A stretch of 64,000 bases of DNA from positions 2,009,498-2,073,497 of the forward strand of contig VZRZ01006842.1 in the NCBI GenBank assembly GCA_013398175.1, given 5' to 3'. Below are positions 10,566 through 21,806 of the stretch, one piece after another. The stretch is from Climacteris rufus. Taxonomy: Eukaryota; Chordata; Aves; Passeriformes; Climacteridae. Each line of letters begins with the position of its first letter. Within the stretch, counting starts at the first letter, position 1. A program made the translations under genes and the position numbers. The notes beneath the pieces are model-generated. The model had not been told where the DNA came from, did no database searches, and worked only from the letters and a program-made list of their open reading frames with translations.

Positions 10566-12906
10566 CTGAAAAACCACAGCTGACATGCTCAAGAAAATGA
10601 CAAGGTGATGTCTTGGAAAGAAACAGCTGTCACATAAATACCCTTCACCAGTAAGATAGAAGAAAACCCTTGGAAAGCATCAAGTCTAGCCAAGTGATTG
10701 TTAACAGAGATTTGAACAAGACACAATTCACCATTGGGTTACAACAGAAAAAGTACAGGACTTGAACCCCTTTTCCTCTTCATCCCCCTTCCCAAAACAG
10801 CAGTCCCTTCTTTTAAAGAGATAGGATGATAAACCATAGCAAGCAGACAACTCAGCTGACAGGAAAGGACTTCAAAGCTATAGGAAGTGTACAGGTTGAT
10901 GCAAAAGCTCAGAAGCTGTATGGTTAGGATGAGGAAATGGACAGAATAGAAGCCAAGGAATGTGAGCAGCCACTTACAAAATGACATCTGCCTCAGATTA
11001 TGTGAGCAATTGATTAGATGACAGGAGTGAAACAGATCAACAACTCTGAAATAGGAGTTTGCATTGGTAATGACAGCTACTCATGGTCATATGCACGGGG
11101 TCTGCTGCTCTGCATGCTACCTGGCATTGTGTCCTGCCTCAGACTGAGGGGAGGGAAAGGGACAGGAAAAATACACAATTAGCAGAAACAAGTTCTCTGG
11201 AAGGAATAAGTTTGGTAATCAAATAATTCATCAACTGCTTCCTATGGCAAACCAATAAAGCAAGTGCAATGGGACATGTGGGATAAGAGGGAGAGCTGGT
11301 AATTCACTGGCCCAGCCTCCCTTGGCTGAGCTGGAAGAAAAGCCACTTTGGCAGTAGTTAAATATTAACATGTGCAGGCAGTGTGGGTCTTAATCAAGAG
11401 ATTGTTTTCAACAATGTCTGCAATACCCTGCTTCGTTCACACAATCTCCTGCTAAGAAATGAGCACCTTCTTCACTACTGTCATGAGCCATCAGTGTTCC
11501 CCAAAACACCAGAGCAGAAAAGGCTTTTGATATTCTGGCTTCAGGCTTGTGAGGCACAAGTGTTACTGCTTAGAGAGTAGATTAAATGAGCATGTAACTT
11601 CTCATGATGTGCTTTGGGTTTTGTACAATATTTTACAGCAGTAAACCATTTTGTCCTTATAAAATATTTACTTCCTTTCTCCTTTCAAAAAGACAGCTAT
11701 GATCTTTGCCTATAAATGTGGTAGAGCACAGAGTTACTAAGTGGTTATCAGTTTGGAATGATGGCAAAATGAGAATCCAGGATCTGAGTTTCAGACCGGG
11801 ATCTCTGCACATTAAATCAAACTGACTTTTTTTTTTCTGGGCTAACTGATCATTCTTGTATGCTTATAAACAGTTTTCCTACTCCATTTCACTTCCCTGT
11901 TTCAGCCACTATTACAGTTGTAGAGTCACAAATCTCAATCATCCCACTGTATCCTTGCAGAGTCCCCATTATGCCTTTAATGTCTTTCACCTTTTCCATA
12001 CTCTTCAAATCCAAAGTGATTGTTTTGGGATAACAGGAAATTTGATTAAATTTTGATTAAGGGCTAGTGCAGAAGGGCAGAAGGTGCTTTATTGTGACAA
12101 CAGTTTAGCACTACCTTAAAATGTCAAAAATATTTATTCATAACTCGTGAGATTTAACTGTGTCATTTCAGTTATTGGAAGGTTGCAGAGTGTCCGTGTG
12201 CATGCACCTATATCCTTGCTTGCCACATCTTTTTCCTGGATTGGGGAGATGGGCTTCCATGCCTGATGAGACCAGACAAGTAACCTAATGATCCACTCTT
12301 TTAACCAGAAAGGAAGAGGGTGGATGAATTCTGTTTTCTTTGATGAAGACAGTTACATTTATTGGAGAATTAGCAAAGTTGGACTTTGAGTATTGCTGGA
12401 TAGGGATCAAGAAAACTGTTTGGAGCAGGACTAGTTTTATACTTACAAACCTCGGATACTAAAATTAGTACTTTCTAGCTGTACCCTTTAATAGCTCTTC
12501 AGTTCAAATTGTGCAAGTGTTTGCATGAGTTCAAGTTCAGATCCACCTCTAAACCCTTGTTTTTCCTAATAATTTTTTTCAGTAGTTGTTCCTATTGAAT
12601 TGCATAAGTATCTTGTTCTGTCTCTTTTAGCTCTCCAGGATTCAATGCCTTTTAAGATTCATTGCATAAGGAAATGATCCTTAAAACTATTTACTTTCCA
12701 TGATATATCTTGAAAGAAAATTTATTCCTTAGGCAGACTTGGAAAGAAAAACTCCATTATTAAAATTTACATTTTCTGCTTTGAATCTAAATTCCAAGAA
12801 CTGTTGTAAACAGGATCAACAAAAGGAGAAAGAAAAGTAAAGCCATTGTAGAAAAGGTTACAGGAAAGCAGAGAAGCAGCAGTCATGCTCAAAAAAATAT
12901 ATATAC
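10566..12906 (-). other. NAV3: NAV3 intron F-G (2.3 kb)
   Basis: Intron downstream of the 42-nt microexon. I see no exon or recognisable repeat. The first 60 nt after the donor carry no GCATG on the transcribed strand. Confidence 0.8.
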
Positions 12907-12948
12907 CTTAATCCCTTTTTGGGTAGTGTATTTCTGTCAAGCTGCATG
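12907..12948 (-). CDS. NAV3: NAV3 exon F, 42-nt microexon
   Basis: A 42-nt exon lies between acceptor GTTTTAACAG and donor TTAAG|GTATAT. The base C completes serine (AG|C), followed by MQLDRNTLPKKGL and then AG of an arginine completed by exon G, giving STLSE-SMQLDRNTLPKKGLR-YTPSS across the junctions. This agrees with the remembered human NAV3 order. Phases are 2 in and 2 out and the length is 14 codons' worth, so it can be included or skipped without a frame change; that is the usual behaviour of microexons. The encoded peptide is basic (DRNTLPKKGLR). It sits more than 6 kb from exon E and 2.3 kb from exon G. The pentamer GCATG spans the intron-exon border. GCAUG is the core RBFOX recognition sequence. 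Confidence 0.93.
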
Positions 12949-15900
12949 CTGTTAAAACAAAAAAAATCCCTAAGGACATACAGTAAACAGGATTGTTCAG
13001 AATTAAAAATTTTAAAGCTCTAGGTTTGTGTGCATAACAGAAGGTCATGTAATGCATTTTAATGTAACTTTCATGATAAATCCCTTACTCACTGGAGGGG
13101 ACAATAGGACGTGGACTGCTGCACATTCATTTTTCACCTAGACACGCTCTGGGCTGGGTCAATAGTAATTTGGAGACTGTCCAAGTCAGAAAGAAGTGCT
13201 TCTTTACCATTTCTAACCTTCCTACAGCTTCCCTCTGCAATCTGTGTGCGAATCATATGGTCACAGTATGAATCTTTATTTTTCACAGTTGTCTATGATA
13301 AGCCAATAGATTTCCAAAAGAACTGAAGGTTGTGGCACCTGCTAAGAGGCAGCATGGCCTTGCCAGAAGCCAAATGACAGCGCAGCATGTAGAAATTTGT
13401 GCTAAAGACACAAACTCTTGGCTTTCTGTCTCTCTCTGGCTTTCTGTTTTTGAGGGGCTCACATAGTAAGGTGATGGTGGGGACAACCAAAAGTGGCACC
13501 AGAGCAATGTTGCTCCATACCCATGCACACACAGTGTCAGAATGGCTGATTACCCAAAATCTATGGCTTAGGAAAGCTTTAGGAGTTTTCCAAATTTAAA
13601 CCCCATCACTAGAAGGGCACCACTAACCTTCCTTCCAAGCGTTATTTGGGCATTTCATCATAAAGTCCTGGTAAATTGGTCTCTGTCTGGTGTGGGTTGA
13701 ACTAGTTACCATCAAGTAAGTAGTGCAAAGCTTTTTCCTATTAGAACATAATTTAGTGCCACCATATGGATTAAATGGCAAAATTACTTTTGAAAATTTC
13801 TGTGTTATGCATCATAATCACACCTCTGAGAAGAGCAGTAACTTAGGACCCTCCTACCCAAGAGAACGCTCACACCCTTATTGAAGGTGTTTCCTCTTGT
13901 GCTGGTGGTGGTGGTGGTCCTACTGTCATGTAACTTTGATCCAAGTAGATAAAGGCAGGGAAAACACTGTTGGCATGAACAATCCATTACTATTAGGGCT
14001 CAGCCTAATGGAAGCAAACCAGTCTTACCACCTGAAGTTTTCTAGACAATTTTACTAGTTTAATAAGGGCCTTGTTCTGCATGTGGGGAAAGCAAATGGA
14101 AGGAGAAAATCAACAGGATTTCAGCACAGGCCCAGATATCATGGTCCATGTAAGAGTAGTCCCATGTCAGACAGAGGACTGCATTTTCAGCATTTTGCTC
14201 CCAACAGAACTAACAGGAGCAAGAAAAATTGGTTGGTAAAAAGACAACATAAATTTGAATGAATGATTCATTTATTTTTTAGTTCCTCACAGAGAAAAAT
14301 GGGGCCTTGTTGTTCCTTTATTTACCTTTATGCACCTCTAAATTTCAAAATAAATAAACATGATCATACTAACACCAGTTTCTTATGCAAACATTTAAAA
14401 ATCCTAACATATTCCAACATTATTTTAACTTGGAGATCTATGTAATTCAAAGTAATCTATAGCACATTATCTAAAAATAAAGGAGTCAGTGCTCCTTTAA
14501 AGCAATCCACAAGACAAAAGGTATGCCAGCCATGTAAATAAGCTAAGAGTGACCATAGGATTTTCCAAAAATCTTTTGAATTCAGATAATCAAATGAAAT
14601 ACGAGTGAATATTCCTCAACATAAGCATGGAGTTATTGCAACTACATAAAAGTGAGTGCAGCAAAAACTAATTCTGTGTTTTTAAAATACTAAATCTTAC
14701 AAAGATGGTCCTAGATTTTCCTTTGCTTTGTCAACTGGAAAAAGCAGTTTTGCAGGAAGATGCATGAAGATGGAGGTTGGAGTAATCAAGCCCACTGTAT
14801 CTTGTTCTCTTTTGTTTATTTTGCACTGCTGAAACTGACTTGCAATTTCTATGAGGGAAATTACAGGAAGCCTTACATTCCTCATTTTCCTAACTGCCCT
14901 TGGTGTTGAGGTTATCTTGGGAAAGGGCCATAATAGCATATCCATGAGCTATATCTAATTGTTTCAGAGCTGTTAGGGAATAAAACAAATTATTGCAAGC
15001 TAAGAAACAACTAGAGAGCTCTATGACAGGCTGGGCCAAGCTGATACGGGTCTTATAAATTAATTTCTGTAAATGGCTGAGCATATAAGAAAATCTGATA
15101 CATGATGCACTGTTTCACCTTAAAACCACAACCATCAATTATGATGATAATTTAAAATTGTCTTGAAGAGCTTAAGTGGACTTCACTGTACTTTCATGAC
15201 CCTCAAAATGAAACATTCTTTTAAAGCAAACCAGAGCAAGCCAGTCATGTAACTAGAAACCACTTCCACTCTGCTAATCTTAAAATGCAGCTATTACTGC
15301 TGATGATACCACTGATAATTCCTATATTTTTGCATTTTTATGCCTCCCTTGCTGTGTCATTCAGATCAAGCAGAAGAAAGTCACCAATTTGCAATGCCCA
15401 ACAGCGATTAAGGGTTTGAAAGAACTACTGGTGATGTGTCCACCTGGAAAACTTTACAATTAAAGCAGTATTGCTTCCCATTAACCCCAGAAGGTGTTTT
15501 TATTCCAGAGTAAAAGCACCTGAATGATTTCTTTGAATCCATCTAAATTGTTATAAAGTAAAATACAAGTGTCCTTCCATATAGGGAGCTACACTGCTAT
15601 GACAACAGAATTAGACTTTTCTAAATACTGCTCATGCAAAATCAGCAAAAGGCCTGAGAGAGATCCAAAATCTGCTGAAAAAGAAAACATTTTGCTAGCT
15701 TTTAGTGAGCCTATTTTCTCGTTGTTACAATGCAAAAGAATCTCAGTGAATGACACAAAGATTGGTTGGAGTAAACTTTGGCACTTCGCTCCAGGAGTTT
15801 TCAGGAAGCTCTGTGTTGATGCCATTGCTCAGTGGGTAGCCTGAAGACTGTGGGCAACATCTAATCATTCCTGGATGGATATGTGGGCAAATATAGTAGA

Positions 15901-18900
15901 GACATTGCAGATTTGCTGTCTCCATGAAAGGTGACTGTTTTTTTGGTGGCAGTCAAGGGCTAATTTCCTTCACAGAAGACACAGATGTACCCTGAGATTT
16001 TGTTCTCATGTTCTGTGTTCTTTCCAGCTGCATCAAATCTTTCCTAAAACTTGATGTCTGAAGTCTCAAAATGAAAATGAAAAAGTAGAATGGGATAGCT
16101 ACTTTCTAAGACTCATATGAGAGATTTTCATTTTCAAAATGCTTTGTCCCAGCAACGGCACTGCAACTCTGTTCACACTTTCTGCAAAATAGTCTCCTCA
16201 TTTTCCATTTTGTATCTATCCAAATATATCCTGCCATGTTATATCCCTTAATAAATAAGCCTTTGATAACTAATCTTCAATAATTTTTTACCAGCTATTC
16301 AAGCACCTTTATTTCCCCCACTTTTTTATGAGAGTGTTATTTGGAATAGCACTTAAATCTTTACTAAGAACAAGATTTTTATTGCAGTTACCAATTCCTT
16401 TCTTCTATTCAGAAATTTCATTTGCTGTTTTCCTGCAAATGAATTAACTTAGTCTTATTTAAAAGGCTGTTAATGACTAACCAATGTTATCTGTTACTTA
16501 ACCTATTTTGTCTAATATCTTCTGTATCTTTCCAGGCAAAGGAGTCTTCCCATAATCCCAGCTCTCCTCCTCACTCCTGCCTGAGCACAGACCCTTTGAA
16601 AACTCTTCTCTAGTTCTAATGATAGCACAGTTTTCAGACTGTGTCTGAAGCAAGGAAATGAGGACCTGCATGAGGACCAGTAAACCAAAGTAATCTTTAA
16701 CCTTTTCATTTGCTCTTAGTATGCTTGGCATTAATGATATTTATCTATCTAATTACAGCTAATGCTTCAATGAAACAAACCCATATTTTTTTCTATCATC
16801 TATCATTAGCTCTCCTCCCAGTTTTTCTTACACTTTCTCTGCATAGACTTTACATTGTTTGCTAGTTGTGTCTCGTGCACTTTGGTCTTTCTGATTTTGT
16901 CTCTACATTATATTAGTGTATCTGACTATAAGGACTCCTGATTCAGTCTTTTGCAAGCTCTAGAGTGACTGTAGAAAAAGAAAAAGCCTCCTTGCTGATA
17001 ATTTTTTTATGCTATGCCATGCTATAAATAGTATTGCCAAAGGCATTTCAAATATAATCTGAGTTTACAAAGGGCAAAGGACATAATCTGCTGCCAAATA
17101 TATGTGTCTCTGACATTGCAAATCAATGCTTTTGTTGTGAAAAAATACTTTCTTACATATACGTTTTAACGTATAAAAGAGTTTAGAAATTCAGCACTTG
17201 TATCAGACCTTTCAGAAAAATCAAACTGCAAAAACCCTTGGGGCTATAATTCAAGAAATGACACCATTTACTCTAGGTACATATATTTGTTTTGAGGCCA
17301 GATCAACATGAAAACTGTTTCTCTCTGGACTCAATCAAAATATCCCCATATGGACAAATCTGAAACTTAAAAATATTGCCAATGTCAAAGTATTTGGAAC
17401 CACAGAAATTAAGTCATTGAACAAAAATATAAAGTATTAGTAGGGGGGGTTACTCAGGAGCTTATGCCAAGCCATTAATATTTGGAATGTGATGTTTAAC
17501 ATCCTGTATATAAATACAACTTTTGGCATAAATTCATACTTTTCCAAATCATTCTATTGACCTCACCATCCATATATGTAGCACTGAAGGATTTGGTAAG
17601 CTTAGGATTAGTAATTGACCTTCTAAGAAATATTGCCACATTCAGTTCATAGCACACAAATGCAAATTTCTATTTAAAAACTAAGGGCACAATGTAAATT
17701 ACAAATTGCTCATGTACCAGTGTATTTTTAACTTCTGTTGTTAGTGTACGTTATATTAGTGCATATATATGTTTTATCATTATTAAAATAAATAACAATA
17801 TAATATATTCCTATATAATAGAAATATAATTTGTAATTATATTAGTAAGAGGTGTGATCTTTAGCTGATATAGTAATGTTTATGAATGTAACATAAGAAA
17901 ATGAAATTTGCATAAAGTTTGCATCTAGATTGCTCAAGGGACTTTTCAGCATTTTGCTTTTGATTGTGGTTTTTTTAATGCTGGCTCATTAAAAGTGAAT
18001 TCTTTCTATGGAAAGGATTGGTATTGAAAAATCTCTGAGTATATATGAAGGGCAAAAAAATCTTGACATTGTATATTAAATGTCTTTTATCCTTAAAACA
18101 TTTGTGTTGCTACACAACTAATTAAGTTTAAAATATTTCTCACTGATTCAGTATAATTTTCTTATTTGGACCAAAGGCTAATGAAATATTTAGTATTGAT
18201 TTTGCAGTTTCCATGTGAGATAAGAGTTTCACTGTCAAATCCTGAAAATTTTCACAGGAAGCAAAAGTTACTTAGTGCCTAGCGAAGATGATTTTTTCTC
18301 TCTTGTAAAATGTTCCACCAAAAAAAAAGATAAAAAAGTCTTGGTTCTACTGTGCTAGGCTGGTTGCACCTCTTTATAATGTAACTTGAATGGTGAGACA
18401 TCTGTATACCAAAAAAGTTCTTTACTAGAGCAAACAGATCCTTTTCTTGCATCTCTTTGTCTGTTCCACACACTTGCCAGGACTGAGCATATAGCAAAGA
18501 TCTGATGTGCTAAACTGTCTCCCTGTCAGTGAAACTGCACTTCAGTAAGGATCTGTGTAATGATTGCCATGTAAGAAGGACCTTGTCAGGACTGAGTATT
18601 TTAGGCAAGACTGGTCAGCTGAAGGCCAGGACCCACCAGCTCTGCCTGTGCTTTGAGCTAATGGGAAGAAAAGTGGTGGGGTCCCACAGCTGGAGGTTTG
18701 CTCACTTTGGAGCTGCCAGAGCCTAGGAGACCAGGTGGATCCAGCATGAAGGAATCATTATGTGGCTGTTGGATATTTACACTTGCCTTTAATTAGACAA
18801 TTTTCCCCTCTTCTCTCACTGTCTCCAGGACAAGGGAACAAAGAAAAAAAAAAAATTCTCAAAATAGAAAAAGTGCTTTTAAAATCTTAAAAGGCAGTTG

Positions 18901-19071
18901 ATTCCGCATTCCAATGCCTTTCAGCTTTTCTTCCTTCCTTTTTTACATAAAGGACTAAGCTGCTAATTAAACAGTGTCCCTTTAGAAAAAGAGGTGGAGG
19001 GTTTATTTTTTGGCTCCTGTCCTTTTGCCTCTCACTGATTTCGTGGTCACTGTATCTATAGGCAAGCTCAC
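12949..19071 (-). other. NAV3: NAV3 intron E-F (6.1 kb)
   Basis: Long intron before the 42-nt microexon. It contains a short (TGG)n-type run near 13905-13918, a perfect inverted repeat TATACGTT-tt-AACGTATA at 17158-17175 and an AT-rich tract near 17755-17850. I see no exon, and nothing else is supportable. Confidence 0.8.
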
Positions 19072-19560
19072 CTTTCCGAAAGAGTAGATCTGACGCTTCC
19101 AGTCCTCATGAGCAGGCTCTGAACCTCCTGAGTGCTTGTAGTCAGTCCAGAGAGAGAGCCATGATGGCTAAGAGGAAGGTCAATAGACTCGGAACTGGTG
19201 TGAAGGCTAGTCATGGACTGGTAACTTGGTGTGTCCTTACTGCCCGCTGAAGAGCTGCTCAGGTTTGCAGCCCACACAAGAGCACCTGATGTGAAAGAGT
19301 GCACTGAGGCAGGACTGGAAGCCAAGGAGTGACTTAAGCTTACAACATCTGCATTTAAGTCCGAAGGTTTACTGAAGAGGGGGCTGCTGCTACCACTTTG
19401 CCCACCTGCACTGCCCATGCTGCCTGTGCCCGAGGATGGCGATTCCAGGCTGCCTTGCCGTGCCAATGTGGTACTAGGGCTGGGCATTGCCGATGTGGGT
19501 TTCACACCTTCAGTACTGGGTGCAGAGGCAGCTTTACCACTTGCCTTGGCACCAAACAAC
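19072..19560 (-). CDS. NAV3: NAV3 exon E (489 nt): Ser-rich region
   Basis: Acceptor TTTACATTTAG and donor GGAAAG|GTGAGC bound 489 nt. The first base G completes the arginine split from exon D (TFRR|LFGAKA). The last two bases AG begin a serine finished in exon F or G. Entry and exit phases are both 2 and the length is divisible by three, so the exon could be skipped in frame. It encodes LFGAKASGKAASAPSTEGVK, MPSPSTTLARQGSLESPSSG, SLSHSLASSPASVHSFTSGA, LVWAANLSSSSAGSKDTPSY and QSMTSLHTSSESIDLPLSHH, ending SVRSTLSE. This matches NAV3 closely. It continues the disordered, serine-rich, likely phosphorylated region between the microtubule-binding part and the coiled coil. No enzymatic motif is expected. 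Confidence 0.96.
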
Positions 19561-21100
19561 CTAAATGTAAAACAAATAGCTTTAGAGAAACTGATAGCCA
19601 CATTAAACATTCATGGCGCAACATCCTAAGAGCCAAACTACACATTTTTAATTACTGCTACTAAAATCATGCCTACCTAGTTGATCAATCGCAGTGCAAT
19701 TTAAATTCACTTAACCATATCACAATAATCACAGTTTGCTTCCTTAGAAACAGCTCTTATTAACTCCTTTTCAGATGTGCTCTTTGCACACAGAGACCCT
19801 CCCAGAGAGAGGCAAAATAATCACATTTTTGTTTTGCTAGTTCATAAACAGATTACACTTTCACCCAAATTCAGTAATTAAGCGTTCCCAAGTCATTAGC
19901 TTTTAACCTGCTCACTTCTCAAATCTGCTCAAATGATTGCAAGAAACATTGCAAAATCCTTCATAGTTTAATAAACATCTAAGTATTTGTGCAAAATTTC
20001 CCTCTTGTTGGTTTTTGCACAGATGTCATGTGGTCATCAGTCATGTAGTAACCACTCAGACAGAATAAACTGCACCATAGCTAAATGGGCTCAGTTTGTC
20101 TCCAAGGGCAGTAATGACAGAAGTGTATTTCACATAATTTCTTCCAGCAATTCTAGATAAGAAAATTCTACAGTGATGATGAAAAAATAAACTGCAAATA
20201 CTCTTAAAACTTGAACTAAAAGTTCATGGGATGTTTTGATGTATTTCTGGAAATATTTTAAGCTAATGTACAGCTCCTAAATTAAAGGTAAATAAATACA
20301 AAACTTATCATGATTTACAGTAAGCATGTCTAATAAGAGAAGAATCCATTTTACATTGCACCAAGCCCACAAAACTAGGCTGCAGCTCCCCAGCAGCCTG
20401 GAGATGCTGTTTTGGTAAGTAGGCACAAGAGGGCACTATTGGCTTTTTCTCCAGCAGTGCAAGTGCTCCATCCCAATTTACACTTCCTCTGGATTTATAC
20501 TTCCAGAAATGTTACAATAGGGCATTTACAATTGAAATTTAGCCTTGCCAATGTTTGTGTCAAAAAATGTAGCAAAGCTGCTAAGATAATGAAGTGTTTG
20601 TAGCTGGGCCTGCCAACAACGTGAAAGCAAATCTAAATCTTTATAATTTAAAGAGCTCTTCAGTTCTCCATCCAGAATATGGCATTGCCTGTTCCATTAA
20701 GAGAATGTGCCTTCTACAGAACAGTGTCCTTCTACTTTCAGGGGTTTACCACAGTATTGAGAAAGAACTTCTCATGTGGCTGAACTTAGAATCATAGAAT
20801 ATTCTGAGTAGGAGGGGACCCATAGGGATCATTGATTCCAACTTCTAAGCTTCAAACTATATGATTATGGAGATGTACCTAAAATGCTTAAAGCTCAACA
20901 AGCAGCCATTTCAGGTCTGGGAAGGTCTTTAGGTCTTAAAGAAATAATTGTACGAAAAAATGCTGCCCTTTAATTTTTTCTCTACTTGATTTGTTAGTGG
21001 CAAAATATTTCCTGAAAAGACCTTTTGCAGAGTACTTCAATGCATTGAAAATCCCTGCTTTATATATTGCAACTTCAGGAAATCACAGAAATGCACTAAC
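19561..21100 (-). other. NAV3: NAV3 intron D-E (1.5 kb)
   Basis: Intron between the two largest exons. It contains the CR1 tail at about 20788-20857 and otherwise no recognisable element. Confidence 0.8.
20788..20857 (-). mobile_element. CR1 LINE 3' tail fragment
   Basis: The plus strand reads AGAATCATAGAATATTCTGA, then GTAGGAGGGGACC, a few bases, and GATCATTGATTCCAACTTCT. This is a diverged form of the reverse complement of the avian CR1 3' end, which carries TCTATGATTCT repeats and a 'ggttggaagggacc ... gatcat ... tccaac' core. The sense strand of the element is therefore minus, the same as NAV3. Only the last 70 bp or so is recognisable, as is normal for 5'-truncated CR1 copies. Confidence 0.75.
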
Positions 21101-21806
21101 CTTCGAAATGTGGGGGAAGCAATATCTGGGTATTTGGATCCTGGTTGTCTAAGTCCCGGTGTGCCAGAGGCGCTTGCTGAAGTTGGGCTGGATTTAGGGG
21201 AACTGGATAGCGAGACACTTTCAGAATCTGACACTGCCACTTTCTCTTTTTCCTTGTCTGTCTGGTTGATGGTGACAGGGCTGGACCTCCCGGACCCGAT
21301 CTTGCTTGGCTCTCGCAGTTTGGTGGCAGCAGCACCTGCAGACTTGCTACTCACATTGGAGTCAATGCTGCTGGTGCTGGAGCGGTGGCCACCCCGGCCA
21401 GGGATCCCGCTGCCGCTTGATTTCGATGGGCGAGGCAAACTGCGATACTGCAGAGTTGTCTTTGAGCTCACATGCAGGACGCCATCATCCTGGTTTTGGG
21501 AACCATCTAAGCTCGTCTTCCTCCCTGCGTTGGACTTCCCACTGATGGCTGAAGATTTTGGCATTTTTCCTAGCGTTGCTGACCCACTTGTGATGGTCGC
21601 TCCACTTGTGGTGATTATGGTAGAAGATCCCAACCCAGACTTCTTGAATCCAAATGACCCTGTAGCAGTTGATCTCCCAATGCCAGAGGGAGGCTTTTTT
21701 CCTTCATCACCACTGCTTTTTCCTGCATCTGATGGAGAGCGCTGTATGGAGGTTCCTTTCAGGGGAGTTTTCACTTTTTCTGAAGCTTTTGCATCATCGG
21801 TTTTTC
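21101..21806 (-). CDS. NAV3: NAV3 exon D (706 nt): basic Ser/Gly-rich microtubule and EB-binding region
   Basis: This is the largest exon in the window. Acceptor TTTTTCTTAG gives GA AAA ACC, which completes a glycine from exon C (GKTDDAKASEKVKTPLKG), and the donor is CGAAG|GTTAGT, leaving in phase 2. It encodes 235 residues with strings that identify NAV3: IQRSPSDAGKSSGDEGKKPP, GRKTSLDGSQNQDD, SSKTTLQYRSLPRPSKSS, RSSTSSIDSNVSSKSAGA and QPGSKYPDIASPTFRR. The region is rich in Ser, Gly, Lys and Arg, as expected for a disordered microtubule-binding segment. At 21400-21411 it encodes SGIP inside SGSGIPGRGGHR, an SxIP-type motif with basic neighbours. In navigator proteins such motifs recruit EB proteins at microtubule plus ends. 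Many SP and RS sites suggest proline-directed kinase control; this is inference. Codon use here leaves a long open frame on the opposite strand, which I treat as a shadow. Confidence 0.96.
21400..21411 (-). other. NAV3: SxIP-type EB-binding motif (SGIP) encoded in NAV3 exon D
   Basis: Minus-strand codons AGC GGG ATC CCT read Ser-Gly-Ile-Pro within SKSSGSGIPGRGGHR. The SxIP consensus, with nearby basic residues and low acidity, is the known docking site for the EB homology domain of EB1-type proteins. Navigator proteins are known plus-end trackers. The motif is seen directly. Its activity is inferred from the family. Confidence 0.7.

Noticed and set aside
17158..17175. Perfect inverted repeat TATACGTT-tt-AACGTATA followed by TATAAAAG
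   Set aside because: Short AT-rich palindromes are frequent in this composition, and no transcript or coding region is associated.
19398..19664. Plus-strand open frames of 88 and 70 codons
   Set aside because: Antisense shadows over NAV3 exon E and its acceptor.
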